64,000 nt of DNA, taken from BRHc4a sp049323755. Lineage in GTDB: Bacteria; Bacillota; Desulfotomaculia; Desulfotomaculales; Desulfocucumaceae. Numbering within the stretch: position 1 is the first letter of the stretch; each line of letters begins with the position of its first letter. The notes under the pieces were generated by a model. That model did not search any database. It was given only the letters and a program-made list of their open reading frames with translations, and was not told the origin of the DNA. Made by a program: the position numbers and the translations under genes. Positions 41,928-50,917 of the stretch are shown here, piece after piece. The stretch is taken from assembly GCA_049323755.1 (NCBI GenBank), contig JBMOPE010000026.1:415024-479023 (forward strand). Reading direction: 5' to 3'.

Positions 41928-42306
41928 ACGTCGGAATACAGGAGTCAGAATTCAGAATTCAGAATGGTTTGGGCATTCCTTCGGCCTTAAGACTTTTCAT
42001 GCAAGAAATTCTACCCTGAAAACAACCCAGTTCTTTATTAGCCACAGGGCACAGAGATCACAGAGAATAATTTTAAGGCACTACTCTGTAGCAAAAGTAG
42101 GAACTTCGGGAATAATTATCAAACATCTTCACTCAATTTAAAAGATCTTTTAACATTCAGGCAGGTCTAAAAACCTCTGTGTCCTCTGTGGCTTTAAAAG
42201 GACCCAATTTTCATTCTCCTTGGTGGCTGCTTTGGCAGCCCGGGAGTCTGGATTCTGGCTCCTGAATTCTGAATTCCGACAGTAATTCCCTTCAGAATTA
42301 GCCGTT
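41928..42306. repeat. CACAGAG-armed element with outer GAATTC arms (copy B)
   Basis: Outer left arm GGAGTCAGAATTCAGAATTC (from 41940) pairs with the right arm CTGAATTCTGAATTCCGAC ending near 42280. Inner arms CACAGGGCACAGAGATCACA (42044) and CTCTGTGTCCTCTGTGGC (42175) form a second, nested inverted repeat. The right end CCCTTCAGAATTAGCCG borders the selB stop. Highly similar to 9262-9540 across the tail AAAAGGACCCAATTTTCAT. Confidence 0.9.
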
Positions 42307-44220
42307 TTATTTTAGTTCCCTTCCCGGGACCCTTACGTCCCCCACCCTTTTGGTGACCTTTTCACGATCGAAGTACTCCAAAAGGGGAAGAGTGTATTTT
42401 CTTGATGTGTTAAAAATATCCCTGGTCTCGCCAACAGTAATTTCGCCCTTTGACTCAAAATGCTTTTCCAGCTTTAACCTGGCTTCCTTAAGGACCGAGG
42501 AATGAAAGTAAATATCGTCAGAGACCTTTTTCAGGATGCCCTTTCTGACCAGAAAATGGATTACCTCTCCCGCAGTGATGTCGTCCAGCCCCAGATTTGC
42601 CGCAGTATCCTTCCATGAAGGAGGCTGCATGGCAGAAGCTTTGTATCTGCTTTCTATAGTACTTATTTTCGCCTTTAAGTCGGGCCCCGGCTCAGGAGTG
42701 AATCCGGGGTCCGAAACTGTTGTTGCCCCGGTTACAATAATCTTTTCAGATTCCAGTGACTGTAACAACATCTGAAACTGCTTTGCATTTATTCCGCTAA
42801 ATTTCCTGGAGCGCAGCTCTTCCTTCGGATAGCCTTCCCGCAGCGGAAACCGGTGGTGATAGTTTATAACCTGTGACTTTATTTCCCCGGACCACTTTTG
42901 ATACTGCTCCAAACCGATATAATATCCGGGACCGTCGTTTTCAATCTTACGAACCAGGCCCCTGCCGCACATATCCTTTATAGTCTCATTTAATTCCTCT
43001 TCATTTAGCCCGGTTACCCGTATAATCTCCTCTGCTGCAAGCATTCCTTTTCCCGGGACTAAAGCCTGCTGCACCAGTTCCGGGGGAGTGCCCTTTTCCC
43101 TGGTAGCTATGGAATCTATAACTTCTTTTTTAAATCTTTTGTGCTTCACCGGACGGGTATCAATAACGGTTCCACCGCCAATGGTCCTCATGGGAGAATA
43201 AGAGCGGATAACAAACCTGTCCCCCCTGGCAGCCACGGCCTCTTCCTCCAGCTCAAGCTGGGCATAAGTCCAATTGCCAGGCTCCAGCTCTTCTTCCTTA
43301 AGTAACACAACCCTTCCGAATATCTCGGCAGTACCTAGGTAAATCCTGACCCTGGCCCTGTTTTTAAGCTTTTTGGCGCTTTCTAAAAGCTGCAGCCTTA
43401 CATCCATCCTGTACGTAGGACTTAAATAGCCTGGCGCGGCCACCACGTTGCCCCTGTTGACCTGCTCGACCTCTACCCCGGCAATATTCAGGGCAACCCG
43501 CTGCCCTGCCTCCGCCCTTTCAACTTTAAGGCTGTGCACATGAATATTCCTTATTCTTGATGACAGCCCCCCCGGAATTATTTCCACCGGGTCACCAGTG
43601 GCAGCGCTTCCTGAAATGAGGGTTCCGGTAACAACGGTCCCGAAGCCGGTGACGGAAAAAACCCTGTCTACCGGGAGCCTTAACGGGCCATCGGCAATTC
43701 TCCTTTCAACCAGCTCTGCCATGGAGGCGAGAGATTCTTTGAGCCGCCCTATGCCCTCCCCTGTTACCGATGAAACTTCAATTATCGGGGCGTTTTCCAA
43801 TACAGTATCCTTTAAGAACTCCCTTACTTCCTCCCTAACAAGGGAAAGCCATTCCCCTTCAACCATGTCTATTTTGGTAAGTACCACTATCCCGTGCCTT
43901 ACCTGTAAAAGCTGGATTATATCGAGGTGTTCCCTGGTCTGGGGCATTACCCCTTCGTCGGCGGCAATGATAAGCATAACCATATCTATGCCTCCGACAC
44001 CCGCCAGCATGTTTTTTATAAACCTTTCATGGCCGGGAACATCAATAATGCCTGCCCTTCTTCCGCCAGGAAGGTCAAGAAAGGCAAAGCCAAGCTCTAT
44101 GGAAATTCCCCTTTCCTTTTCTTCCTTCAGCCGGTCAGTTTCAAGACCGGTCATTGCCTTTATAAGTAGTGTTTTCCCATGGTCCACATGGCCTGCAGTC
44201 CCAATAATAACCCCTTTCAA
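42307..44220 (-). CDS. selB: Selenocysteine-specific elongation factor SelB
   Basis: 637 aa. G domain GTAGHVDHGKTLLIKA, DVPGHERF, TKIDMVE; EF-Tu-like domains; then C-terminal winged helices (~residues 380-637) that bind the SECIS RNA. GIDMVMLIIAADEGVMPQT is the usual switch neighbourhood. Delivers Sec-tRNA(Sec) to UGA codons. Overlaps selA by 4 nt. No selC gene or clear selenoprotein is in this window. Confidence 0.95.
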   Translation of the reverse strand: MKGVIIGTAGHVDHGKTLLIKAMTGLETDRLKEEKERGISIELGFAFLDLPGGRRAGIIDVPGHERFIKNMLAGVGGIDMVMLIIAADEGVMPQTREHLDIIQLLQVRHGIVVLTKIDMVEGEWLSLVREEVREFLKDTVLENAPIIEVSSVTGEGIGRLKESLASMAELVERRIADGPLRLPVDRVFSVTGFGTVVTGTLISGSAATGDPVEIIPGGLSSRIRNIHVHSLKVERAEAGQRVALNIAGVEVEQVNRGNVVAAPGYLSPTYRMDVRLQLLESAKKLKNRARVRIYLGTAEIFGRVVLLKEEELEPGNWTYAQLELEEEAVAARGDRFVIRSYSPMRTIGGGTVIDTRPVKHKRFKKEVIDSIATREKGTPPELVQQALVPGKGMLAAEEIIRVTGLNEEELNETIKDMCGRGLVRKIENDGPGYYIGLEQYQKWSGEIKSQVINYHHRFPLREGYPKEELRSRKFSGINAKQFQMLLQSLESEKIIVTGATTVSDPGFTPEPGPDLKAKISTIESRYKASAMQPPSWKDTAANLGLDDITAGEVIHFLVRKGILKKVSDDIYFHSSVLKEARLKLEKHFESKGEITVGETRDIFNTSRKYTLPLLEYFDREKVTKRVGDVRVPGRELK

Positions 44221-45644
44221 TCCAATCCCCCCCTGCCTATCGCAGAGGCCAAAGCTCCTGCCAGTATAATATCCTCATCCTTTAATATTGTCCTGGGATC
44301 AAGCATCAGGCGGTCATCCTGAATCCTTCCCATAACTGCGGGATCACCTTCCCTTAGCCGGACCGAAAGCTCCGCCACGGAAATCTCCAGCGGCATTACT
44401 GAAACCAGCCAGGAAGGCAATTCAGCCGTGGGCATTGCTCCCCCACCTACTGCGGAGGTGCCCTTTTCAATTTCTACCCTTGCTCTTTTTCCGGCAGCTT
44501 CTTCCAGTAATGATTTCAAAACCTCTGCCCTGTTTTTTAAAATTTTTCCGTCAGCGCTGATCATTCTCAGTGATGGTATATTTGAAAGAGCCTTTTTATT
44601 GTCAAGATACTCTCTAAGAGTGGCCTCGAGAGCCGCCACTGTCATCTTGTCTATCCTTACCGCCCTTGTAAGGGGGTTCTTTTTCATTCTGTCGAGAATT
44701 TCCTTTTTACCTGCTATTATCCCCGCCTGGGGACCTCCGAGAAGCTTGTCTCCCGAGAATGTTACCACATCGGCCCCGGCCTCAATGGTCTGCTGAACCG
44801 TTGGCTCCTGGGGAAGTCCCAGTACATCCATGTTCACCAGGGAGCCGCTGCCAAGGTCGCTCATCACAGGCAAGCCCCATTCCCTTCCCAGTTCTGAAAG
44901 TTCCTTTACCGGGGTTTCTCTTGTGAAGCCTACAATTCTATAGTTGCTGGTATGAACATGAAGGAGCATGGCAGTGTTTTCGTTAATGGCTTTTTTATAA
45001 TCATCAAGGTATGTCTTGTTTGTGGACCCCACCTCCCGGAGTATGACACCGCTCTGCTCCATAACCTCGGGCACCCTGAAGGAACCTCCAATCTCGACAA
45101 GCTGCCCCCTGGATACTATAGCCTCTCTTCCTTTGGCAAGGGTCCCCAGCGCCAATAAAACCGCGGCCGCGTTATTATTTACAACCAGTGCAGCCTCAGC
45201 CCCTGTTAGCTTGCAGATTAGTCCCTCCACCGGGGCATAGCGCGACCCTCTCTTCCCTGTATCAAGATTCATCTCCAGGTTACTGTATCCTGATGCCGCC
45301 ATTTGCACCGCCTCTATAGCCGAAGGAGACAAAACGGCACGGCCTAAATTTGTGTGCAAAACTACTCCAGTGGCATTAATAACTCTCCTGAGATTAGGCC
45401 TGGCCATCCTCTCCAATGCAGCTATCACCATTGCCGACAATTTATCGTAGCTTTTCAGCCCTTCGGCTTCCGTAATGCCGATACTTCCTTTAAGTATGCC
45501 CTGCCTTATTTGATCCAGTGTTTTTCTTACCGCCTCAACTACCAGCTCCCTGGGGTAAATAGCTATCATGCCGTCAATGACAGGAATTTTAATAACCTCA
45601 TCAACTTTTGGAATCTCTCTCAGGGCTGTATTTTGTTCGGACAT
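44217..45644 (-). CDS. selA: L-seryl-tRNA(Sec) selenium transferase
   Basis: 475 aa. PLP enzyme converting Ser-tRNA(Sec) to Sec-tRNA(Sec). RVINATGVVLHTNLGRA, YSNLEMNLDTGKRGSRY, and the PLP lysine in FSGDKLLGGPQAG. Start ATG 45644 follows GGAGGAAAA; the upstream frame adds 17 residues. Operon selA-selB. Confidence 0.95.
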   Translation of the reverse strand: MSEQNTALREIPKVDEVIKIPVIDGMIAIYPRELVVEAVRKTLDQIRQGILKGSIGITEAEGLKSYDKLSAMVIAALERMARPNLRRVINATGVVLHTNLGRAVLSPSAIEAVQMAASGYSNLEMNLDTGKRGSRYAPVEGLICKLTGAEAALVVNNNAAAVLLALGTLAKGREAIVSRGQLVEIGGSFRVPEVMEQSGVILREVGSTNKTYLDDYKKAINENTAMLLHVHTSNYRIVGFTRETPVKELSELGREWGLPVMSDLGSGSLVNMDVLGLPQEPTVQQTIEAGADVVTFSGDKLLGGPQAGIIAGKKEILDRMKKNPLTRAVRIDKMTVAALEATLREYLDNKKALSNIPSLRMISADGKILKNRAEVLKSLLEEAAGKRARVEIEKGTSAVGGGAMPTAELPSWLVSVMPLEISVAELSVRLREGDPAVMGRIQDDRLMLDPRTILKDEDIILAGALASAIGRGGLD

Positions 45645-45816
45645 CTTTTTTCCTCCGGAAAACATATCTTTAATAAAGCCTGAATCTACAGCCATTTGAA
45701 AACTGTATTATCAATGTTAAAACCGGCTTCTTTCACAAATACTTACGACATGTTAATATAAAATAGCGTCTTCGTCAATTACCCTTTATAATCAGCGGAA
45801 ATACGGTGATATTGTT

Positions 45817-46431
45817 TTGGAAATTAAGGATAGCATTGTTCATATTATAACAGAATACAAGTACCCCGGCCTTTACCTGCTTTTCATAGTCGACACACTG
45901 GGTGTGTTTCTCCCAACCAAAACAATACTTACTTTTACCGGTATTCTTGTACAGCAGGGCTTTTTAAAATTCCCGCCCTTGTTCATCTCTGCCTTTACCG
46001 GCAGTCTTACCGGTTTTTGCATAAGCTACACCATAGGCCTGAAGCTGGGAAAACCGTTCGTTTTGAAATACGGCAAATATGTAAAGCTAACCCCTCCCAG
46101 GTTTGAAACCGGGGAAAAATGGTTTAACAAGTACGGGCCTGCATTTATAATCATAGCATACTTCTTACCCGGTGTACGACATGTAACGCCCTATCTTTCA
46201 GGCATAACCGGAATGACTTTTCCCAGGGTGTTATTGTTCGCCAGCCTGGGGGCGGCATTGTGGATTACCACCTTTGTCAGCCTGGGAAGGTTTTTCGGTA
46301 AAAACCTGGACCTTATTTTAAATCTTATAAATAAATACCAGTGGGAAGCCCTTCTGGCAGCCGTCCTGGGCTTGACGTTATTTATTATTATAAAAGCTTA
46401 TATAAGATGGTCGGGAGGAGTTAAGGGGTAG
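45817..46431 (+). CDS. DedA family membrane protein
   Basis: 204 aa. SNARE-associated/VTT domain with five membrane segments; GRFLPGVRHVTPYLSGITGM-like block (here FLPGVRHVTPYLSGITGM), GLKLGKP and FNKYGP. DedA proteins are lipid transporters or scramblases (undecaprenyl phosphate in some). TTG start with a weak ribosome binding site. Codons for the C-terminus SGGVKG and the TAG stop lie within the first unit of the 31-nt repeat array. Confidence 0.85.
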   Translation: MEIKDSIVHIITEYKYPGLYLLFIVDTLGVFLPTKTILTFTGILVQQGFLKFPPLFISAFTGSLTGFCISYTIGLKLGKPFVLKYGKYVKLTPPRFETGEKWFNKYGPAFIIIAYFLPGVRHVTPYLSGITGMTFPRVLLFASLGAALWITTFVSLGRFFGKNLDLILNLINKYQWEALLAAVLGLTLFIIIKAYIRWSGGVKG

Positions 46432-46706
46432 TGCTTATGGTAGGAGGGGCCGAAGATGTATTTCCGGAGGGTCGGAGGAGCCGAGATGTATTTCCGGACG
46501 GTCGGAGGCGCCGTGATGTATTTCCGACTGGTCGAGGAGTCGGAGCATTCCATGAGGGTCTCCGACCGAAGGTGATACCCTTTCTCCGACCAGCAGGTAT
46601 TACCCATTAGCTCCTCCGACCATCGGGGGATATCCCTTAAGCCCCTCCGACCATCAGGAAATGCCCATTAGCCCCTCCGACCAACAGGCATTACCCATAG
46701 CTCCTA
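46410..46706. repeat. Inverted array of ~31-nt GGTCGGAGG repeats (copy 2)
   Basis: Units begin at 46410, 46440, 46471, 46501 and 46531 (30-31 nt spacing), core GTCGGAGG with GATGTATTTCCG between; after a centre near 46560 the inverse core CCTCCGAC follows at 46613, 46644 and 46674. The first unit overlaps the end of dedA, whose stop TAG it supplies; the last unit CTCCTACCAT supplies the TAG stop of mqnC. Same unit as 5064-5328. It occupies the entire gap between two convergent genes. Confidence 0.93.
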
Positions 46707-47774
46707 CCATTTAGCATTCACCGTCTTATAAAGCGTTGTTCTTTGTACCGGCTTAAAGCCGGCATCCTTAATATGCCTTATGATTTCGTCCATGGGTACC
46801 CTATAGGTAACTCCCGCCGCCCGGACAACGTTTTCCTCCAGCATTGTGCTGCCAAAGTCGTTAGCCCCGAAAGAAATTGCAACCTGGGCCATCTTTGCTC
46901 CCTGGGTAACCCATGAGGCCTGAATATTTTTGATATTGTCCAGCATTATCCTGGACACCGCCAGGGTTTTTAAATAATCAACCCCGGTGGACGGCCTTCC
47001 CCCCAGGTCAGTGTTTCCGGGCTGAAAGCTCCACGGAATGAAGGCGGTGAATCCTCCCGCTTGATCCTGAGCCTCCCTCACCCTGACCATATGGAGTATC
47101 CTTTCTTCTTCGGTCTCCACATGGCCGAACATCATGGTGGCGGTAGTGCTCATTCCCTGCCGGTGAGCTTCCAGCATTACCTCCATCCACTGCTTCCATT
47201 TTATCTTATTTGGACTTATAATATCCCGGACCCTGTCCACCAGTATCTCGGCGCCGCCTCCGGGAAGAGAGTCAAGACCGGCCTCCCTGAGTTGTTTTAA
47301 CACCTCTCCCACCGAAAGCCCCGACATACTGGCCATATGGACTATTTCAGGGGGGGAAAAGGAGTGAATGTGAACGTCGAAGCGCTCCTTTATTGACCTG
47401 AGCAATTCAGTATAATACCCAAGATCCAAATCCGGGTGCATACCACCCTGAATCATTACGGCCGTGCCGCCGGCTTTAAGAGTTTCCTCTATTTTTTTAA
47501 AAAGATCAACCCTGGATATTACATAGGAACCGGGCTGCCCTTCCTCCCGGTAGAAAGCACAGAACCTGCACTTACTCTTACATATATTTGTATAGTTAAT
47601 ATTACGGTCAATAATAAAAGATACTGCATTTGCGGGGTGAAGCCGCCGCCTTATTATATCCGCTGCCCTTCCCAGCTCCAGGAGGTCACAGTGCTTATAT
47701 ATTTCCACACCCTCTTCAAGGCTTAGCCGCTCCCCGGCCACCGCCTTGTCAAGCAATAGGGCAGCCTTAGCCAT
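46704..47774 (-). CDS. mqnC: Cyclic dehypoxanthinyl futalosine synthase (MqnC)
   Basis: Radical SAM enzyme of 356 aa that cyclises dehypoxanthinyl futalosine in the futalosine route to menaquinone. Cluster motif CKSKCRFC in NYTNICKSKCRFCAF; MIQGGMHPDL and HSFSPPEI separate MqnC from MqnE. Start ATG 47774 is preceded by GGGGTGA and overlaps mqnA by 8 nt. Third gene of mqnE-mqnA-mqnC. Confidence 0.93.
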   Translation of the reverse strand: MAKAALLLDKAVAGERLSLEEGVEIYKHCDLLELGRAADIIRRRLHPANAVSFIIDRNINYTNICKSKCRFCAFYREEGQPGSYVISRVDLFKKIEETLKAGGTAVMIQGGMHPDLDLGYYTELLRSIKERFDVHIHSFSPPEIVHMASMSGLSVGEVLKQLREAGLDSLPGGGAEILVDRVRDIISPNKIKWKQWMEVMLEAHRQGMSTTATMMFGHVETEEERILHMVRVREAQDQAGGFTAFIPWSFQPGNTDLGGRPSTGVDYLKTLAVSRIMLDNIKNIQASWVTQGAKMAQVAISFGANDFGSTMLEENVVRAAGVTYRVPMDEIIRHIKDAGFKPVQRTTLYKTVNAKW

Positions 47775-48609
47775 CCATCTCACCCCATACATTTATCTGA
47801 GCTCTTTCTTCTATTATTCCGCTTTTATAGGCATAATCAAAGTACAGTGAAAGGGATTTTTGATAGTTGCCGTCAAAACCGTACAGTATTGTTTTAAAAT
47901 AATCTTCAAGTACAGGGTAGGGCAGCCCTGTTTTTTTATTAGCCTTCTTTATAATAGGGTTTATATTTTTCATGCCAATTTCTTTTGAAGCCATAAGAAG
48001 CTTCGACAGATTTTGAACCTCATCCGGATTTTCCCGGGCAAAATCCTTCCTGACCACCCAGACCGCGTAAACCATCATCTCACCGGTAAACTGCTTCCAG
48101 GCCTCACCCAGGTCGGTTATTAAAAGATTATCCTTTTCAGCCGCCATGTGATTTGCAAGCATCGCATCGTCACCAATCAGAAGGGAGGCATCGGCCTTTT
48201 GCAGCATTTTTTCAAGGTCCGGGTCATGTGGTATAAACTCTGCATCAACATGAAAATAGTGTTCCAGAAGAATTCTTAAAAGGACTACAGAGGTGGCCGA
48301 GGAAGTCGTAACAGCGATGCTTTTCCCTTCCAGCTCGGTCACCGGGCAGCGGCTGAACAACAAAATGCTTGAAACCCTGCCGTCGGCGCTTATGGATATA
48401 TCGGGAAGTATTATGCAGCTCTCACTGTTCTTTGCGTATTCAATAGACGATATCGGGGTTGCATCCAGGGTGCCCTCCAAAAACATCCTGTTAAGAGTGG
48501 CAGGGGGACCTTTAATAAGGTTTCCACCAAATTCCAGCAAACCTTCCTCAAGGGCATGGTATACCGGCAGGCAGTTAAGGTAATCCACCTGCCCCAAACG
48601 AATACCCAC
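47767..48609 (-). CDS. mqnA: Chorismate dehydratase (MqnA)
   Basis: 280 aa, periplasmic-binding-like fold. RLGQVDYLNCLPVYHALEEG is the signature N-terminus, with PATLNRMF, TPISSIEYA and LLIGDDAML. Converts chorismate to 3-enolpyruvylbenzoate, first step of the pathway. GTG start overlaps the mqnE stop by one base. Confidence 0.94.
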   Translation of the reverse strand: MGIRLGQVDYLNCLPVYHALEEGLLEFGGNLIKGPPATLNRMFLEGTLDATPISSIEYAKNSESCIILPDISISADGRVSSILLFSRCPVTELEGKSIAVTTSSATSVVLLRILLEHYFHVDAEFIPHDPDLEKMLQKADASLLIGDDAMLANHMAAEKDNLLITDLGEAWKQFTGEMMVYAVWVVRKDFARENPDEVQNLSKLLMASKEIGMKNINPIIKKANKKTGLPYPVLEDYFKTILYGFDGNYQKSLSLYFDYAYKSGIIEERAQINVWGEMDG

Positions 48610-49712
48610 TAAAAACCCTCCCTGATTATATTGTAAAGTGTGTCCCTCTCCACCGGAATTCTTCCGGCAGCCTTTATCATCCTGACGATGTCATTCCTTG
48701 AAAGACGCTGGTCGGTTTCGGCTCCCGCATCATGAACAATCTTTTCTTCCTCTACGGTCCCGTCAAGGTCGTTGACACCAAAGGAAAGGGAGACCTGTGC
48801 AATTTTGGGGCCTATCATTATCCAGAAAGATTTTATGTGGTCAAAATTGTCGAGCATAAGCCTGGCCACAGCCAGCATTTTCAAATCATCGTACCCTGTA
48901 GTTCCCGGCTTCCCCGGCTGGTCCATCTGTGTATTCTTCGGGTGGAAGGCCAGAGGAATAAAGGTCAGGAAGCCTCCTGTCCTGTCCTGCAAATCCCTCA
49001 GCCGGATGAAATGGTCAATTCTTTCTTCAATAGTTTCCACGTGCCCGTAAAGCATTGTGGCATTTGTCCGCATCCCTATGCGGTGTGCCGCCTCATGAAC
49101 CTCAAGCCACCTCTGGCCGCTTATTTTTTTGGGGCAGATCAGCTCCCTGACCCTCGGTGAAAACACCTCGGCTCCCCCTCCAGGCAGTGAATCGAGCCCG
49201 GCCTCCTTTAGAGTAAGGAGGACCTGCTCCGCCGTCATGCCGTTTACCTGGGCCAGGTAATCAATCTCCACAGCTGTAAAAGACTGTATTATTACCCCGG
49301 GCAAAGCCAGCCGAACTCTCTTAAGCATTTCAACATAATAATCCAGGCCAAGCTTTTCATTAAGGCCGCCAACAATGTGTATTTCAGTTATGCCGCGGCC
49401 CCTATACTCAAGCGCCTTTTTTTCCACTTCCTCCAGCGAAAGGGTGTATGCCCCCTGGTCGGCCTCATCCCTGCCGAAGGCGCAAAACTTACACCTGTTG
49501 ACACATATATTTGTGTGATTGATGTGCCTGTTGAGGATATAATACACCCTGTCCCCATGCTTTCTGTATCTGACCATGTCTGCCATGCGTCCCACCGACA
49601 GCAAATCATTTGAATGGAGAAGGCGTATTCCGTCTTCCCTGCTTAGTCTCTGACCAGCCTCCACCCTGGCGGCTATATCTGCAAGTTCACTGTTACTGAA
49701 AAAGTCATTCAC
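48609..49712 (-). CDS. mqnE: Aminodeoxyfutalosine synthase (MqnE)
   Basis: Radical SAM enzyme of 367 aa joining 3-enolpyruvylbenzoate to SAM-derived adenosine. CVNRCKFC in HTNICVNRCKFCAFGR; HIVGGLNEKLGLDYYVEML and QSFTAVEI identify MqnE. GTG 49712 has AAGGAGG 8 nt upstream; ATG at 49736 has none. First gene of the trio. Confidence 0.93.
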   Translation of the reverse strand: MNDFFSNSELADIAARVEAGQRLSREDGIRLLHSNDLLSVGRMADMVRYRKHGDRVYYILNRHINHTNICVNRCKFCAFGRDEADQGAYTLSLEEVEKKALEYRGRGITEIHIVGGLNEKLGLDYYVEMLKRVRLALPGVIIQSFTAVEIDYLAQVNGMTAEQVLLTLKEAGLDSLPGGGAEVFSPRVRELICPKKISGQRWLEVHEAAHRIGMRTNATMLYGHVETIEERIDHFIRLRDLQDRTGGFLTFIPLAFHPKNTQMDQPGKPGTTGYDDLKMLAVARLMLDNFDHIKSFWIMIGPKIAQVSLSFGVNDLDGTVEEEKIVHDAGAETDQRLSRNDIVRMIKAAGRIPVERDTLYNIIREGF

Positions 49713-49779
49713 CCGGTGATCCTCCTTCCACCGCACTGAATAAAGCTACAGCTAACACACACCATCAGTATTACATATC

Positions 49780-50066
49780 ATATCAGAAAATGAAAACTCG
49801 GGTCCTTTTAAAGCCACAGAGATCACAGAGAACACAGAGTTTTTTAAGCCGACATGAATGTTTTAAGAGTTAATTATCTTTATTAATTTATTTATGATTA
49901 GGAAGATAAGAATTCTCAAATTCGTTAATTCTGCTTTAGACCTGAAAGTAATGCCTGGATCAAATTCTCTGTGATCTCTGTGTCCTCTGTGGCTTTATAA
50001 AATACAAGGAATGCCTGAACTTCTGAATTCTGGATTCCGACCGTAGTTTCACTCAGAATTAGCTAA
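49780..50066. repeat. CACAGAG-armed element (copy C)
   Basis: Left arm GCCACAGAGATCACAGAGAA at 49816 and right arm TCTCTGTGATCTCTGTGTCC at 49970, inverted; the left flank TTTTCATTTT / GGGTCCTTTTAAAG is the reverse of the tail of copies A and B. Right end CTTCTGAATTCTGGATTCCG then CACTCAGAATTAGCTA, which includes the TAG stop of mqnP on the minus strand. Confidence 0.88.
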
Positions 50067-50917
50067 AAAAGTAGATCTGCAAGGGTAAATACAAAAATAG
50101 AAACGCTCAAGCCAGCGTTAAGATTAAAAAAGGCCATCCCCGACCGGGAAAGGTCCACCGGGGAAACCACCCTGTGCTGGTAAAACAAAAAAGCTGCCGC
50201 CAGGGCCATTCCCGAGTAATAAAAAACCCCCAGGTCCAAAATATAAGCAACCGACACAAAGAGGCCCAGGGCAATCACGTGAAATGCCGTTGACACCTGA
50301 AGCCCTTTTTCAATTCCAAATTTGGCCGGTATTGAATAAACCCCGTCTATCCGGTCAAACTCATAATCATCACAGGCATATATTATGTCAAACCCGGCAA
50401 CCCAGAACATTACCCCCGCAGCCAGAATAAGCGGCGCAATATCTATACTGTTGGCAATTGCCACCCAGGCCCCCAGCGGCGCAAGTCCCAGTGCCGCCCC
50501 CAGCACCAGGTGGCAAAGCCAGGTAAAACGCTTGGTGTAAGGATAGAAGAAAAGCACGGCCAAAGCCACCGGAAAAAGTTTAAAAGCCAGAGTGCTCAGA
50601 TTGTAGGCAGAAACAAGCAAAAGAGCAAAAGATACTATGGCATACAACCACACCTCGGCCACTGAAAGAAGGCCTTTCGGCAGTGCGCGGCTAGCGGTTC
50701 GAGGGTTTCTGGCATCAATGTGGCGGTCAATTATCCTGTTCAGTGACATTGCCGCCGTCCTGGCTCCCACCATGGCAAGGGTAATCCATACTATATCCTG
50801 TGCGGACGGAATCCCCTTTTCCACCAGCATGGCCCCAATATACGCAAAGGGAAGAGCAAAAACAGTGTGCTCAACCTTAATCATTTCGAAAAAGATTCTG
50901 AGTTTGTCAAATGCCAT
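50063..50917 (-). CDS. mqnP: UbiA-type prenyltransferase of the futalosine pathway (MqnP)
   Basis: 284 aa, eight to nine transmembrane helices. NRIIDRHIDARNPRTASR gives the first Asp-rich motif (NxxxDxxxD) and YACDDYEFDRIDGVYS the second (DxxxD). Attaches the polyprenyl chain to 1,4-dihydroxy-6-naphthoate. Overlaps the UbiD-type gene by 11 nt. Adjacent futalosine genes decide between UbiA (ubiquinone) and MqnP. Confidence 0.92.
   Translation of the reverse strand: MAFDKLRIFFEMIKVEHTVFALPFAYIGAMLVEKGIPSAQDIVWITLAMVGARTAAMSLNRIIDRHIDARNPRTASRALPKGLLSVAEVWLYAIVSFALLLVSAYNLSTLAFKLFPVALAVLFFYPYTKRFTWLCHLVLGAALGLAPLGAWVAIANSIDIAPLILAAGVMFWVAGFDIIYACDDYEFDRIDGVYSIPAKFGIEKGLQVSTAFHVIALGLFVSVAYILDLGVFYYSGMALAAAFLFYQHRVVSPVDLSRSGMAFFNLNAGLSVSIFVFTLADLLF

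Noticed and set aside
42307..45644. Search for selC or an in-frame UGA selenoprotein beside selA-selB
   Set aside because: No 90-nt tRNA-like structure and no gene interrupted by an in-frame TGA with conserved flanks was seen in the window.
46410..46706. Second regular array as CRISPR
   Set aside because: Same reasons as for the first: no spacers, mid-array inversion, overlap with two coding ends.
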